Shown: one piece after another, positions 22,896-34,700 of the stretch
Layout of the letters: every line of letters begins with the position of its first letter
Numbering within the stretch: the stretch's first letter is position 1
DNA from: Eutreptiella sp. 'Long Island Sound 2002'
Taxonomy: Eukaryota; Euglenozoa; Euglenophyceae; Eutreptiales; Eutreptiaceae
Assembly (NCBI GenBank): GCA_964036045.1
Contig: OZ038381.1
Location: 160,956,283-161,020,282, forward strand
DNA: 64,000 nt
Direction of reading: 5' to 3'
The notes under the pieces: model-generated
Told to the model about the DNA's origin: nothing
What the model saw: the letters and a program-made list of their open reading frames with translations, nothing else
The model's database searches: none
Program-made: the position numbers and the translations under genes

Positions 22896-23420
22896 AGGAG
22901 GAGGAGGTGCGGTCCCCCGGTAGGGCGCCCCCGCGGCACATCCCCATGGTGCCCGCCGGCCCTCCACGGTCTGGAAAGCGACCAGGAGGGGGGTTTCACC
23001 CCAACCCGTCCGGCTAAGCATCATGGCGGCGGCTCTCCTCTTCGTCTCCTCCCCTTGTCCCCTGGCCCGCGTTACGTGCAGGCACCCGCCCTACACGTAG
23101 CCGGATCCCCTCCCAGGGGCACGGAATGGGGGGCGAGGCGGAGCGCCGGCTCCACTTCCGGCACGGTCCACTACCCCCCCAAGGGAAGGGGGACGCAGTC
23201 TCACGGGTGTGGGCCCTTAGCCCACCACGTACTACCGACTGGGCGGCGTTTGGCCGGCGGGTCTCGGGGGCTTGGTCCGCGGCCTGGTCCCCCCCCCCCC
23301 CCCCCAACGCGCGGCACTTCTGCCGAAGGTGCCCGTGCGCGGGGCCATCCTCGAACCCTCTGGTCGTGTCCCCCCAATCCGCAGTGCCGCACTTCTGCGG
23401 AGGGGACACGCAAACCCCCG
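22896..23420. other. GC-rich spacer, no supported gene
   Basis: CpG-rich sequence with a 19-bp poly-C run at 23,288-23,306. No recognisable protein. Confidence 0.5.
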
Positions 23421-24962
23421 CCTCGGTGAATCCAAAGCGAAGGAGGCCCCCTCGCCTCAGCGGCGGGGGCCTCGGTGGTCCCAAAGCGAAAGAGGCCCCT
23501 TCGCCTCAACGGCGGGGGCCTTGGTGATCCCACAGCGATGGAGGCCCCCTCGCCTCAGCGGCGGGGGCCTCGGCGTCCGAAAGCGAAAGAGGCCCCCTCG
23601 CCTCAGCGGAGGGGGCCTCGGTGGTCCCAAAGCGAAGGAGGCCCCCTCGCCTCAGCGGCGGGGGCCTCGGTGAACCCAAAGCCAAAGAGGCCCCCTCGCC
23701 TCAGCGGCGGGGGCCTCAATGGTCCCAAAACGAAAGAGGCCCCCTCGCCTCAGCGGCGGGGGCCTCGATGGTCCCAAAGCGAAGAAGGCCCCCTCGCCTC
23801 AGCGGAGGGGGCCTCGGTGAACCCAAAGCGAAAGAGGCCCCCTTGCCGCAGCAGAGGGGGCCTCGATGGTCCCAAAACAAGAGAGGCCCCCTCGCCTCAG
23901 CGGCGGGGGCCTCGATGATCCGAAAGCCAAGGAGGACCCCTCGCCTCAGCGGAGGGGGCCTCGGTGGTCCCAAAACGAAAGAGGCCCCCTCGCCTCAGCG
24001 GAGGGGGCCTCGGTGGTCCCAAAGCGAAGGAGGCCCCCTCGCCTCAGCGGAGGGGGCCTCGGTGAACCCAAAGCCAAAGAGGCCCCCTCGCCTCAGCGGC
24101 GGGGGCCTCGATGGTCCCAAAACGAAAGAGGCCCCCTCGCCTCAGCGGCGGGGGCCTCGATGGTCCCAAAGCGAAGAAGGCCCCCTCGCCTCAGCGGAGG
24201 GGGCCTCGGTGAACCCAAAGCGAAAGAGGCCCCCTTGCCGCAGCAGAGGGGGCCTCGATGGTCCCAAAACAAGAGAGGCCCCCTCGCCTCAGCGGCGGGG
24301 GCCTCGATGATCCGAAAGCCAAGGAGGACCCCTCGCCTTAGCGGAGGGGGCCTCGGTGGTCCCAAAACGAAAGAGGCCCCCTCGCCTCAGCGGCGGGGGC
24401 CTCGATGGTCCCAAAGCGAAGAAGGCCCCCTCGCCTCAGCGGAGGGGGCCTCGGTGAACCCAAAGCGAAAGAGGCCCCCTTGCCGCAGCAGAGGGGGCCT
24501 CGATGGTCCCAAAACGAGAGAGGCCCCCTCGCCCCAGCGGCGGGGGGGGCCTCGATGGTCCCAAAACGAGAGAGGCCCCCTCGCCTGAGCGGCGGGGGCC
24601 TCGATGATCCGAAAGCCAAGGAGGACCCCTCGCCTCAGCGGAGGGGGCCTCGGTGGTCCCAAAACGAAAGAGGCCCCCTCGCCTCAGCGGAGGGGGCCTC
24701 GGTGGTCCCCAAACGAAGGAGGCCCCCTCGCCTCAGTGGAGGGGGCCCTGATGGTCCCAAAGCGAAGGAGGCCCCCTCGCCTCAGCGGAGGGGGCCTCGG
24801 TGGTCCCAAAGCGAAGGAGGCCCCCTCGCCTCAGCAGCGGGGGCCTCGTTGGTCCCAAAGCCAAAGAGGCCCCCTCGCCTCAGCGGCGGGGGCCTCAGTG
24901 GTCCCAAAGCGAAGGAGACCCCCTCGCCTCAGCGGCGGGGGCCTCGATGGTCCGAAAGCCAA
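23421..24962. repeat. 49-bp minisatellite, ~31 units, with higher-order structure
   Basis: Unit GGCCCCCTCGCCTCAGCGG(C/A)GGGGGCCTCG(G/A)TG(G/A)(T/A)CCCAAAGCGAAA repeats every 49 bp. Marker variants show higher-order duplication: TTGCCGCAGCAGAGG occurs at 23,843, 24,235 and 24,480, which is 392 bp (8 units) and 245 bp (5 units) apart. Each unit can form an 11-bp hairpin. 49 is not a multiple of 3, so a single frame passes through all three phases. Open frames of 133-240 codons here are repeat translation. Confidence 0.95.
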
Positions 24963-26695
24963 GTGTGGGGGAAGGAAAAATACCTGACGAACCCACGGGC
25001 CGTCCCTATCCCCCCGCGGCCCAGGCTGGACCGGAGGGACTCGGGTGTAACCACCGCTGTGTGGGGGAAGGAAAAATACCTGACGAACCCACGGGGCGTC
25101 CCTATCCCTCCGCGGCCCGGGCTGGACCGGAGGGACTCGGGTGTAACCGCCGTTGTGTGGGGGAAGGAAAAATACCGGACGAACCCACGGGGCGTCCCTA
25201 TCCCTCCGCGTCCCGGGCTGGACCGGAGGGACTCGGGTGTAACCGCCGCTGTGTGGGGGAAGGAAAAATACCTGACGAACCCACGGGGCGTCCCTATCCC
25301 CCCGCGGCCCAGGCCGGACCGGAGGGACTCGGGTGTAACCGCCGCTGTGTGGGGGAAGGAAAAATACCGGACGAACCCACGGGGCGTCCCTATCCCTCCG
25401 CGTCCCGGGCTGGACCGGAGGGACTCGGGTGTAACCGCCGCTGTGTGGGGGAAGGAAAAATACCTGACGAACCCACGGGGCGTCCCTATCCCCCCGCGTC
25501 CCGGGCTGGACCGGAGGGACTCGGGTGTAACCGCCGCTGTGTGGGGGAAGGAAAAATACCTGACGATCCCACGGGGCGTCCCTATCCCCCCGCGGCCCAG
25601 GCTGGACCGGAGGGACTCGGGTGTAACCGCCGCTGTGTGGGGGAAGGAAAAATACCGGACGAACCCACGGGGCGTCCCTATCCCTCCGCGGCCCAGGCTG
25701 GACCGGAGGGACTCGGGTGTAACCGCCGCTTTGTGGGGGAAGGAAAAATACCTGACGAAATCACAGGGCGTCCCTATCCCTCCGCGGCCTAGGCTGGACC
25801 GGAGGGACTCGGGTGCAACCGCCGCTGTGTGGGGGAAGGAAAAATACCTGACGAACCCACGGGGCGTCCCTATCCCTCCGCGGCCCAGGCTGGACCAGAG
25901 GGACTCGGGTGTAACCGCCGCTGTGTGGGGGAAGGAAAAATACCTGACGAACCCACGGGGCGTCCCTATCCCCCCGCGGCCCAGGCTGGACCGGAGGGAC
26001 TCGGGTGTAACCGCCGCTGTGTGGGGGAAGGAAAAATACCTGACGAACCCACGGGGCGTCCCTATCCCCCCGCGGCCCAGGCTGGACCGGAGGGACTCGG
26101 GTGCAACCGCCGCTGTGTGGGGGTAGGTAAAATACCCGATAACCCACGGGGCGTCCCTATCCCTCCGCGGCCCAGGCTGGACCGGAGGGACTCGGGTGTA
26201 ACCGCCGCTGTGTGGGGGAAGGAAAATTACCTGACGAACCCACGGGGCGTCCCTATCCCCCCGCGGCCCAGGCTGGACCGGAGGGACTCGGGTGTAACCG
26301 CCGCTGTGTGGGGGAAGGAAAATTACCTGACGAACCCACGGGGCGTCCCTATCCCCCCGCGGCCCAGGCTGGACCGGAGGGACTCGGGTGTAACCGCCGC
26401 TGTGTGGGGGAAGGAAAAATACCTGACGAACCCACGGGGCGTCCCTATCCCTCCGCGGCCCAGGCTGGACCGGAGGGACTCGGGTGTAACCGCCGCTGTG
26501 TGGGGGTAGGTAAAATACCCGACAACCCACGGGGCGTCCCTATCCCTCCGCGGCCCGGGCTGGACCGGAGGGACTCGGGTGTAACCGCCGCTGTGTGGGG
26601 GAAGGTAAAGTACCTGACGAACCCGCGGGGCGTCCCTGTCCCCCCGCGGCCCAGGCTGGAACGGAGGGACTCGGGTGTAACCGCTGCTGTTGGGG
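24963..26695. repeat. 96-bp minisatellite, 18 units
   Basis: Unit starts GTGTGGGGGAAGGAAAAATA and ends GACTCGGGTGTAACCGCCGC; unit starts fall at 24,963, 25,059, 25,155 and so on. Two units (near 26,115 and 26,498) are 95 bp and carry GTAGGTAAAATACCC. The period is a multiple of 3, so each frame gives a 32-residue repeat. At least two plus frames and one minus frame stay open for hundreds of codons. Confidence 0.95.
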
Positions 26696-26797
26696 GAAGA
26701 AAAAAAAATTACCCGACGGATGGCGCCCCCCCTCGGTTCCATAATAGTCACCTCTTCTCGCCGGGAGGGGATGGCGCCCCTCCACGGCACAACAACC

Positions 26798-27091
26798 GGG
26801 GGGCCTCCCCTTGGTTCTTATATCCTTCAAATTGTAAGCGCCGTTGTTGGCGTCACCGGTGGTAGGATCCCGGGGGGCCTCCCCTTATTTCAATTTCATC
26901 CATCGTATCCCAACTGGCCGCCCCACGTGGGATTCCCGGCATGGGGGGCATGGGGGGGCCTCCCCTTACTTCAGAAAGTTTTCGTTTTTATCCCCAAGTT
27001 CAGACGTCACACAAGTCCCGCGACCTGGGGGGCCTCCCCTTCGTTCAGGTTAGTGTACGCCGCTGTAACAGTAACGGGGGGCCTCCCCTTG
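26798..27091. repeat. five spaced GGGGGGCCTCCCCTT boxes
   Basis: Near-palindromic GGGGGGCCTCCCCTT followed by (N)NTTC occurs at 26,798, 26,872, 26,952, 27,027 and 27,076. Sequence between boxes is not conserved. Confidence 0.75.
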
Positions 27092-27726
27092 TTTCACAGC
27101 AATTATTGGGGAGCCAGACGTCGAGGCTGCAGAAAGGTGCCATTACCCCGGCGCAGTGAGCACCGTAGCGGCAGGCGCCGGCCCTTACCTCCGCCACGAT
27201 GCTGTCTCCCCTTTATTCCACCACCTCCCAGCTCCGGTCCAGGCATCCCGCCAGGTGCAGCAGGGCGCGTGGCTGTGAGGCCTGATGTCGTGGTTGCCCC
27301 GCATTGCATCGCAGGGCAGGACCGGTAGCCCCCCGTGACATCAGGCCCCTGGCCGAAGGCCATAGTGGTTGTGCCCCTGGCCCGGACGGGCGTCGGATAG
27401 GACGATATCCCCACCCCATGATGCAACTGCGTAGAACACAAGGTGCAGTGGGTTGGGGTAGGGGAGCGCACACGAGCCCTGGAGGGGCTGGGTCACAGGG
27501 GACCCGGGTTACTCCCGCATACCGCCACCCCCCGGTGGGGCCCGCCCTGTTCCATCGTGGCTTTCCCAGGGTGGCCGGCGAGGGGTGGGGCGCGCGATCC
27601 CGTGCCCTGGCCGCCGCGGCTGGACCAGGGCTTCCCCCAGATTGCGTGTCAGCCCGGGGGGGACCCCCCCCGGTTTCACCCCCACACCACGGTGAGGTCA
27701 CGCGCCCCTGGGCAGCAGTGGGGGTC
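27092..27726. other. GC-rich region, no supported gene
   Basis: Open frames exist on both strands because of high GC. One contains APGPDG, which occurs in reverse transcriptases of non-LTR elements, but neighbouring motifs are missing. Confidence 0.4.
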
Positions 27727-29011
27727 TTGTAGCACACACAAGGACGCCATAGCTCATACGGCACACAGTGGCATGCGCATGTGTGCTGATGTGTGTTGTT
27801 TTGTATTGTTGCACGCCATGCTGTTGTGTGCTGTTGCGTGCCATCGTATGCTGCTTCATGCTTAGTGCTGTTTTATGTTGTCGTCTGATGTTGTGCATGG
27901 TTGGATATTATTGTGCGATGTTGTACACAACACTACATGACAATGCACAACAACACAACATACACCAGCTCACATCAATCACAGCACACAAGTGCACACA
28001 AGTGCACACAATTACTCATATCAGCACTTTGAGCGCCAATAGCAAACAATGGTGCCACAGAAGACAATAGCACACAACAACATTGTGCACATAACACTTG
28101 GCAACAAATGACAACACACACCAGCACGTCAACTGCACATGCACATAAGTCCACACCACGCGCTGCTGGTGTGGTGCTAGAAACAGGTCACCGGTACATC
28201 CCGCCGCGCCCACACGGAGTCGGCTATTGGGGCCGTGGAGGGATGGTTGCATGGGGCTCCGCCCGTCGGGGCACTCATGGCAGGTGGCCGTGGCCTGGGA
28301 GTGGGTACGCCAAGGGGTCATGGGCGAAGGGCCACTTCCGGCGGGTCAATGGGGCCTACCTGTCGCAGTGCCACGCCCACCATGGAGGGAGCGCCGCGGT
28401 GATAGCCCGTGGCTAGTGGACCGACCACCGTCATTGCCCCCACCTGTTGCGAGGGCTGCAGCCGGCGATTGACAAAGTTGGTTCGCCTTTGTGGCTTCCA
28501 GGGCAATGCCAAGGAACACCCTCCCATCATTGCCCTTGCCCCCCCCCCCCCCCCCGGGGGGGCCGGCGTACAACGGGGCGTATGGTGCTGTGACCCTTGT
28601 CCATGTACCCTCGGTGGTTGTCACCGCAGCCCTGGCACCGTGGTACCGCCACGTTGGGGACTTTTACACCCCAGAGGACACACTACACAGTGCCACCGAC
28701 GTGCAGGCGCGGGTGCCTTGGGGCCGCATAGTGCACGGTGGACACATTTTCCCAAGGAGGGCTGGTTTGTAGTTGCGGACAGGCCCACCCCCTCACATCC
28801 GACTTGAACACAGCAACACAGAAGTACATGGTACACAACAACAAACGAAGACACACAACACCACACAGCACACAACAAGAGCAGCAGCAACAGGACGAGC
28901 AGCAATAGTAGCACCAGTAGCAGCAGCACCAACAGCAGCACTAGCTGCACCACGAGCAGCAACAACAACAACAAACACACACACACATGCATGCACACAC
29001 GCACACCTTGT
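27727..29011 (+). repeat. tandem retroelement-like unit A (1.28 kb)
   Basis: Begins GTAGCACACACAAGGACGCC. Holds CA-rich low-complexity DNA to 28,170, then GC-rich coding-like sequence with CPHLLRGLQPAIDKV (28,440-28,485), a poly-C tract, the segment YGAVTLVHVPSVVVTAALAP (28,579 on) that matches the RNase H-linker region at 33,047, and the CA/CAA module. Unit B repeats all of it. Confidence 0.8.
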
Positions 29012-30279
29012 AGCACACACAAGGACGCCACAGCTCGTACGGCACACAGTGGCATGCACATGTGTGCTGATGTGTGTTGTTTTTTATTGTTGCACGCTAT
29101 GATGTTGTGTGTTGTGGCGTGCCGTCATATGCCGCTGCATGCTTAGTACTGTTTTATGTTGTCGTGTGATGCTGTGCATGGTTGGGTATTATTGTGCGAT
29201 GCTGTACACAACACCAGATGACAATGCACAACCGCACAACATACACCGGCTCACATCAATGACAGCACGCAAGTGCACACAAGTGCACACAATTACTCAT
29301 ATCAGCACCTTGAGCGCCAATAGCAAACAATGGTGCCACAGAAGACAATAGCACACAACAACATTGAGCACATAACACTTGGCAACAAATGACAACACAC
29401 ACCAGCACGTCAACTGCACATGCACATAAGTCCACACCACGCGCTGCTGGTGTGGTGCTAGAAACAGGTCACCGGTACATCCCGCCGCGCCCACACGGAG
29501 TCGCTATTGGGGCCGTGGAGGGATGGCTGCATGGGGCTCCGTCCGTCGGGGCACTCATGGCAGGTGGCCGTGGCCCGGGAGTGGGTACGCCAAGGGGTCA
29601 TGGGCGAAGGGCCACTTCCGGCGGGTCAATGGGGCCTACCTGTCGCAGTGCCATGCCCACCATGGAGGGAGCGCCGCGGTGATAGCCCGTGGCTAGTGGA
29701 CCAACCACCGTCATTGCCCCCACCTGTTGCGAGGGCTGCAGCCGGCGATTGACAAAGTGGGTCCGCCTTTGTGGCTTCCATGGCAATGCCAAGGGACACC
29801 CCCCCATCATCGCCCTTGCCCCCCCCCCCCAAAAAAGGGGGCCGTCGCAATAGCGCCCGCCCCAGCAACCCCCCCCCCCCCTTGCCCCGGGGGGGGGTTA
29901 CAGCGTACGACGGGTCGTATGGTGCTTTGACCCTCGTCCATGTACCCTAGGTGGTTGTCACCGCAGCCCTGGCACCGTGGTACCGCCACGTTGGGGACTT
30001 TTACACCCCAGAGGACACGCCACGTAGTGCCACCGACGTGCGGGCGCGGGTGCCTTGGGGTCGCATAGTGCACGGTGGACACATTTTCCCTAGGAGGGCT
30101 GCCCTCTAGTTGTGGACAGGCCCGCTCCCTCACATCCGACTTGAACACAGCAACACAGAAGCACATGGTACTCAACCACAAACGAAGACACACAACACCA
30201 CACAGCACATAGCAGGAGCAGCGGCAGCACAAGGAGCAGCAATAGTAGCACCAGTAGTAGCAGCACCAGCAGCATCACC

Positions 30280-30340
<61 letters not shown>

Positions 30341-30412
30341 CACACATCCACCAAGCCACCCACCCACACACACAGACACACACACACATGCACGCACACA
30401 CGCACACCTTGT
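29012..30412 (+). repeat. tandem retroelement-like unit B (1.40 kb)
   Basis: Same order of parts as unit A with ~95% identity by eye. Two poly-C tracts (29,819-29,830 and 29,870-29,882) replace one, and TAG at 29,948 stands where unit A has TCG. Ends with a CAA microsatellite of about 21 units. Confidence 0.8.
30279..30341. repeat. (CAA)n microsatellite, ~21 units
   Basis: Homologous position to the 69-unit tract at 22,604 and to a tract of only about 4 units at 28,960. Confidence 0.95.
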
Positions 30413-31480
30413 AGCACACACAAGGACGCCATAGCTCATACGGCACATAGTGGCATGCGCATGTGTGCTAATGTGTGTTGTTTTGTATTGTTGCATGCCA
30501 TGCTGTTGTGTGTTGTTGCATGCCATCGTATGCCGCTGCATGCTTAGTGCTGTTTTATGTTGTCGTGTGGTGTTGTGCATGGTTGGATATTATTGTGCGA
30601 TGCTGTACACAACACCACATGACAATGCACAACAACACAACATACACCAGCTCACATCAATCACAGCACACAAGTGCACACAAGTGCACACAATTACTCA
30701 TATCAGCACTTTGAGCGCCAATAGCAAACAATGGTGCCACAGAAGACAATAGCACACAACAACATTGAGCACATAACACTTGGCAACAAATGACAACACA
30801 CACCAGCACGTCAACTGCACATGCACATAAGTCCACACCACGCGCTGCTGGTGTGGTGCTAGAAACAGGTCACCGGTACATCCCGCCGCGCCCACACGGA
30901 GTCGGCTATTGGGGCCGTGGAGGGATGGCTACATGGGGCTCCGCCCGTCGGGGCACTCATGGCAGGTGGCCGTGGCCCGGGAGTGGGTACGCCAAGGGGT
31001 CATGGGCGAAGGGCCACTTCCGGCGGGTCAATGGGGCCTACCTGTCGCAGTGCCACGCCCACCATGGAGGGAGCGCCGCGGTGATAGCCCGTGGCTAGTG
31101 GACCGACCACCGTCATTGCCCCCACCTGTTGCGAGGGCTGCAGCCGGCGATTGCCAGAGTGAGTCCGCCTTTGTGGCTTCCATGGCAATGCCAAGGGACA
31201 CCCCCCCATCATCGCCCTTGCCCCCCCCCCCCCCCCAAGAGGGGGCCGGCGCAATAGCGCCCGCCCCAGCAACCCCCCCCCCCCCCGCCGCGGGGGGGGT
31301 TACGGCGTACCTCGGGGCGTATGGTGCTGTGACCCTCGTCCATGTACCCTAGGTGGTTGTCACCGCAGCCCTGGTACCGTGGTACCACCACGTTGGGGAC
31401 TTTTACACCCCAGAGGACACGCCACGCAGTGCCACCGACCTATGGGCGCGGGTGCCCTGGGGCCGCACGGTGCACGGTGG
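30413..31480 (+). repeat. tandem retroelement-like unit C, running into a longer copy
   Basis: Matches units A and B to about 31,480. From there, instead of the CA/CAA module, it continues into retroelement coding sequence (31,500 on). Poly-C tracts at 31,220-31,236 and 31,274-31,286; TAG at 31,350. Confidence 0.78.
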
Positions 31481-31840
31481 ACACGGTCTCAACATGGTCC
31501 CAGTAGCACGATGCCAGGCTGCGGCCCTTGGTGGGGACCTTGGCACCACAATGACAGCATTTTTTCAAGACGTCGGCGCTAGGCATGATACGGCCGGCCA
31601 CTACCACGGTACTCATCGACGAACGGGAGGCCAAGACAACCCGGAAACGGGTGACCTACTAGCGCGGCAAGGCCATGCAAATCAACACGGCCATGGAGAG
31701 CATCATGGTGGTCATGGGGTGGTCCGCGGTATTGCCCGTTTGTTAGCAACCACGCCAGGACCTCCCTAGTGACACTCGGCTCCACGGATTGATGGTGGGC
31801 TTATTGGACATCAACGTGCAAGCTGAGCCCCCCGCTTCAT

Positions 31841-33003
31841 GTGTGCCTGCATGACGAGCAGCGGGTTACTACACTCCCTCGGCCGCAGGCCACAAGAATA
31901 GAGGGCCCCACAATGGTGTGGCACCCCATCCGGTGGAGCAACCTTTGCAGAGAGTGGGTGGCTCATGCACAACACGAGGTGCTGACCATCACCCGTACCG
32001 TGCCGCTGGAGCCGTGGATCGCGCCCCGGACCGAGGCGGTTGCCGAGTTCAGGTACCCCACCCGGTGCCTAACCCACAAGTGTTGAGGGCACCCTCATCG
32101 AGGCCCCTTCTACATGGCGCCGCATGCGCCAGGGGCCCTACCATCGGAGCTAGGCCTGGCGCTCCACACCAACCTACGGGAGCACTTTGGGGGACACACG
32201 ACGCTCCATCGCCATAAGGCCCCAACGGCGGCCCCCATGTAGCTGCAGCCCCGGATGGAGCCGGGGAAATGGTTCCACGACCTCCCCCAGCTAGCCGCGA
32301 TCCGCGGGGCCATCGTGGCTACGGACACGGGCACCAGCCAAGCAGGCATGACAATGCCGCTCGCGTATGAAAGGGCGCCAAGGAGTACGCTACTGACATG
32401 ACGCCGGGGATACACATATCCCAACAAGGCGAAGCCCTACGCTTGCTGCTGTGCGTCTTAAGATTGGAGGCACAATAGGGCACCTATTGGGTGGTACAAG
32501 ACTTGGAGTCGGCAGTGGGCACCCTCCGAACGTACCAAGAAGGAGGGAACTGTGGCGACGGGATACACCACCTATGCGCGGAATCCCTGGGGGCGGAGCG
32601 CCTATCCCCGAGGTCCGCGATGAACGTGGTGGTGATCCACTCCCACTAGATCACCTCCATCAACGTCCGGGTGGACACAGCTACCAGGCAGGAGCCACAG
32701 GCGGATCTCACGTGGCTCCTGCGGCGCCCGTATGCCTACCTCCCCCCGGTACGCTACCGGGACAACTGCAAGCTAGTGCCAACAGACCCGCAAGAGTGGT
32801 TGCAAGAGCAGGCAACGGGGGGCTGCCCTGCCGTACTTACCCCGGGGCAGTACACCCACCATCCGCGATGCCCCCACCTCATCCGCACGCTGCAGCGGGT
32901 GGTGGATGAGGTGTCCTTGCCGATGTGGATGCCGGGCCAATGTTCCCGGAACACCCCATACTGGTGCCGGGCCCCGGCGGGCCGAGAGCGGGGGCGACAG
33001 CGG
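31841..33003 (+). pseudogene. RNase H module of a non-LTR-like element, decayed copy 1
   Basis: Parallels the copy at 33,560-34,540 along its length: EPGKWFHDLPQLAAIRGAIV, the first catalytic Asp in VATDTG, Glu in QQGEALRL, Asp in VQDLESA, last Asp in INVRVDTAT, then ADLTWLLRRPYAYLPPVRYR. One frameshift near 32,370; TGA at 32,084; TAG at 32,240, 32,476 and 32,647. TAG stands opposite Val, Pro and Trp codons of copy 2. The RNase H fold removes RNA from RNA:DNA hybrids in retrotransposition. It ends in a CPHLIRTLQ segment and a poly-C tract that leads into copy 2. Confidence 0.62.
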
Positions 33004-33026
33004 CCCCCGCCCCCCCCCCCCCCGGG

Positions 33027-33340
33027 TGGAGGTGTACAACACCTAGTACGGCGATGTCACACAGGTGATCGTCCCCTCCACCATCTACGAGGCGGTGCAA
33101 GCTCAGGGGTACCACCAACTGGGGGATCTGTACACTGCCAACCACCAGGTCGTCGGGGAGCGGGCCCTGAAGGAAAAAGCACCCACCCGCAAAGGTATCC
33201 CCGGCCTCAGGGCGTGGCTTGCCTGCCACAATGCCGTCTTGGTGCCCCTCCTGCGGGCACCCATGCCGCGGTGGCGGGCCGCTCCTAAGGACTGGGCCCC
33301 AATGCCATACTAGCATACCCTGCGGAGGCGGTCATCGGGG
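33027..33340 (+). CDS. linker segment preceding RNase H, copy 2
   Basis: Frame reads through TAG 33,044 and contains YGDVTQVIVPSTIYEAVQAQ and GYHQLGDLYTANHQV, then basic sequence to TAG 33,311. Tandem units A-C carry a homologous YGAVTLVHVP...GDFYT segment. In algal and protist non-LTR elements a W/Y...G...L-x-D-L-Y segment lies between reverse transcriptase and RNase H, which fits this place. A frame change near 33,330 separates it from the next segment. Confidence 0.45.
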
Positions 33341-34700
33341 ACGGGTGGCAAAAACCACCAAGGAGGAGACCGTGTACCATAGGGGGTTTGCGGTCAAGGT
33401 CACTACTGCCATGAAGGACGCCATGGAGGCTGAGAGCTGGGCGCCGGAGCTCTGGGTGTGCTACCAGCCCCCGGATGCATTGCCGAGCGACACCAGACTA
33501 CACCTCCTCCTGGTGGCCCTTCTGGGTGTGCACGTGTAGGTAAATGCACCTTTGAACGCCCGGCTGTGGGATAACCACCAGCATGTGCTCTTGGACCATT
33601 TCCAGGGCACGGGGGTACATGCGCCCACCATCGTCTGGCTGACCGAGTAGCCGACGGTGGTGTACTGGTAGTGGGCGCAGGCGTCGCCAGCCCCCCTGGT
33701 TACAGTAACCACAACGGTGCCGCCGTGGCCGTGGATTGCCATCGCTCCGGCCGCGGTGGCAAGGTTCAAATACCCCGCGGAGTGCGTGTCGCACAGGTGC
33801 CCAGGGCACCCGTATAAGGGGCCCCTATACTACTCGCTCAACACGGTGGGTACGTTGCCGGATGAGCTCCACTCGGCCCTGAAGACCCACCTCCGCGAGC
33901 ACCACGGGGACCTGGCCCTTCTGGCGCTTCACAGCGTGGCCACCGACCCCCCGCAGGTCCTAGCCCCAAACACCGAACCAGGTATTTGGTTCCATGACCT
34001 GCAAGAACTGGCAACCCTCCGCGGAACTATAGCCGCGGTAGATGCTGGGACGACGCTGGCGGGCATGGCTATGGCAGGGGTCGCCCAGAGTGGGCATGGG
34101 GCCTACCGGGCCCACGTTGCCTCCAGAGTGGGCACCCCCCAAGAAGGAGAGGCCATGGTCCTCCTGTCTTACGTCCAGCGGCTGGCCGAGCAGCCGGGCT
34201 TGTACTATCAGGTGCTGGACTCCGAAGCGGCGCCGGGGGCCCTCCGTACTTACCAAGAGGGGGGCCACTGTGGGGATGGCATACACCATCTGTATGCCAC
34301 GGTCTTGCAGGGCCGCCGCCTCTCCCCAACCTCGGCCATACATGTGGTCACCACGCCGTCGCATTGGATCACGGACCTCAACGTTCGCGTGGATGCGGCG
34401 ACGCAAGAGCCACCGGAGGTGGATCTCACATGGCTCCTCCGCCGCCCCTTCTCCTTTCTCCCCCCGGTGACCTACCGGGACCAGTGCCATCTTTCCCCGA
34501 CAGCCCTGGGCGACTGGTTGCAGGAACAAGCCTCCATTCCGGCACGGGTTGGATATGAGGCTCAATGGGGAGCAAACTACGCGCCAGGGAGTGGCCTCTT
34601 CCTCGACTGGCTCAACAGTGACCAGCATCGCCATATCGGCGCACCTTGTGGACAACATCCCAACGATGACTGTCTTTGCGCATCGGTCGTCCCACCGTAA
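33219..34700 (+). CDS. RNase H of a non-LTR-like retroelement, copy 2
   Basis: Coding quality is good from about 33,340 to 34,640. The frame crosses TAG at 33,537, 33,648 and 33,669 with no TGA or TAA until 34,698, which lies after a frameshift. All four RNase H acidic residues are present: Asp 34,041 (AAVDAG), Glu 34,149 (PQEGEAM), Asp 34,218 (VLDSEAA), Asp 34,392 (NVRVDAAT). Upstream (33,340-33,900) is a ~190-residue region I do not recognise. Near 34,635 the frame shifts into the zinc tail at 34,549-35,010. Compared with copy 1, TAGs lie opposite Gln, Arg and Glu. Confidence 0.65.

Noticed and set aside
24929-26530. 533-codon minus-strand ORF as a gene
   Set aside because: It is the 96-bp repeat translated; equally long frames exist in other phases and no start or non-repeat domain is present.
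23421-26695. CRISPR array
   Set aside because: Units are directly contiguous with no unique spacers, periods of 49 and 96 bp, in a eukaryotic context without cas genes.
27250-27420. Reverse-transcriptase motif (APGPDG)
   Set aside because: Short GC-rich motif without the neighbouring reverse-transcriptase blocks.
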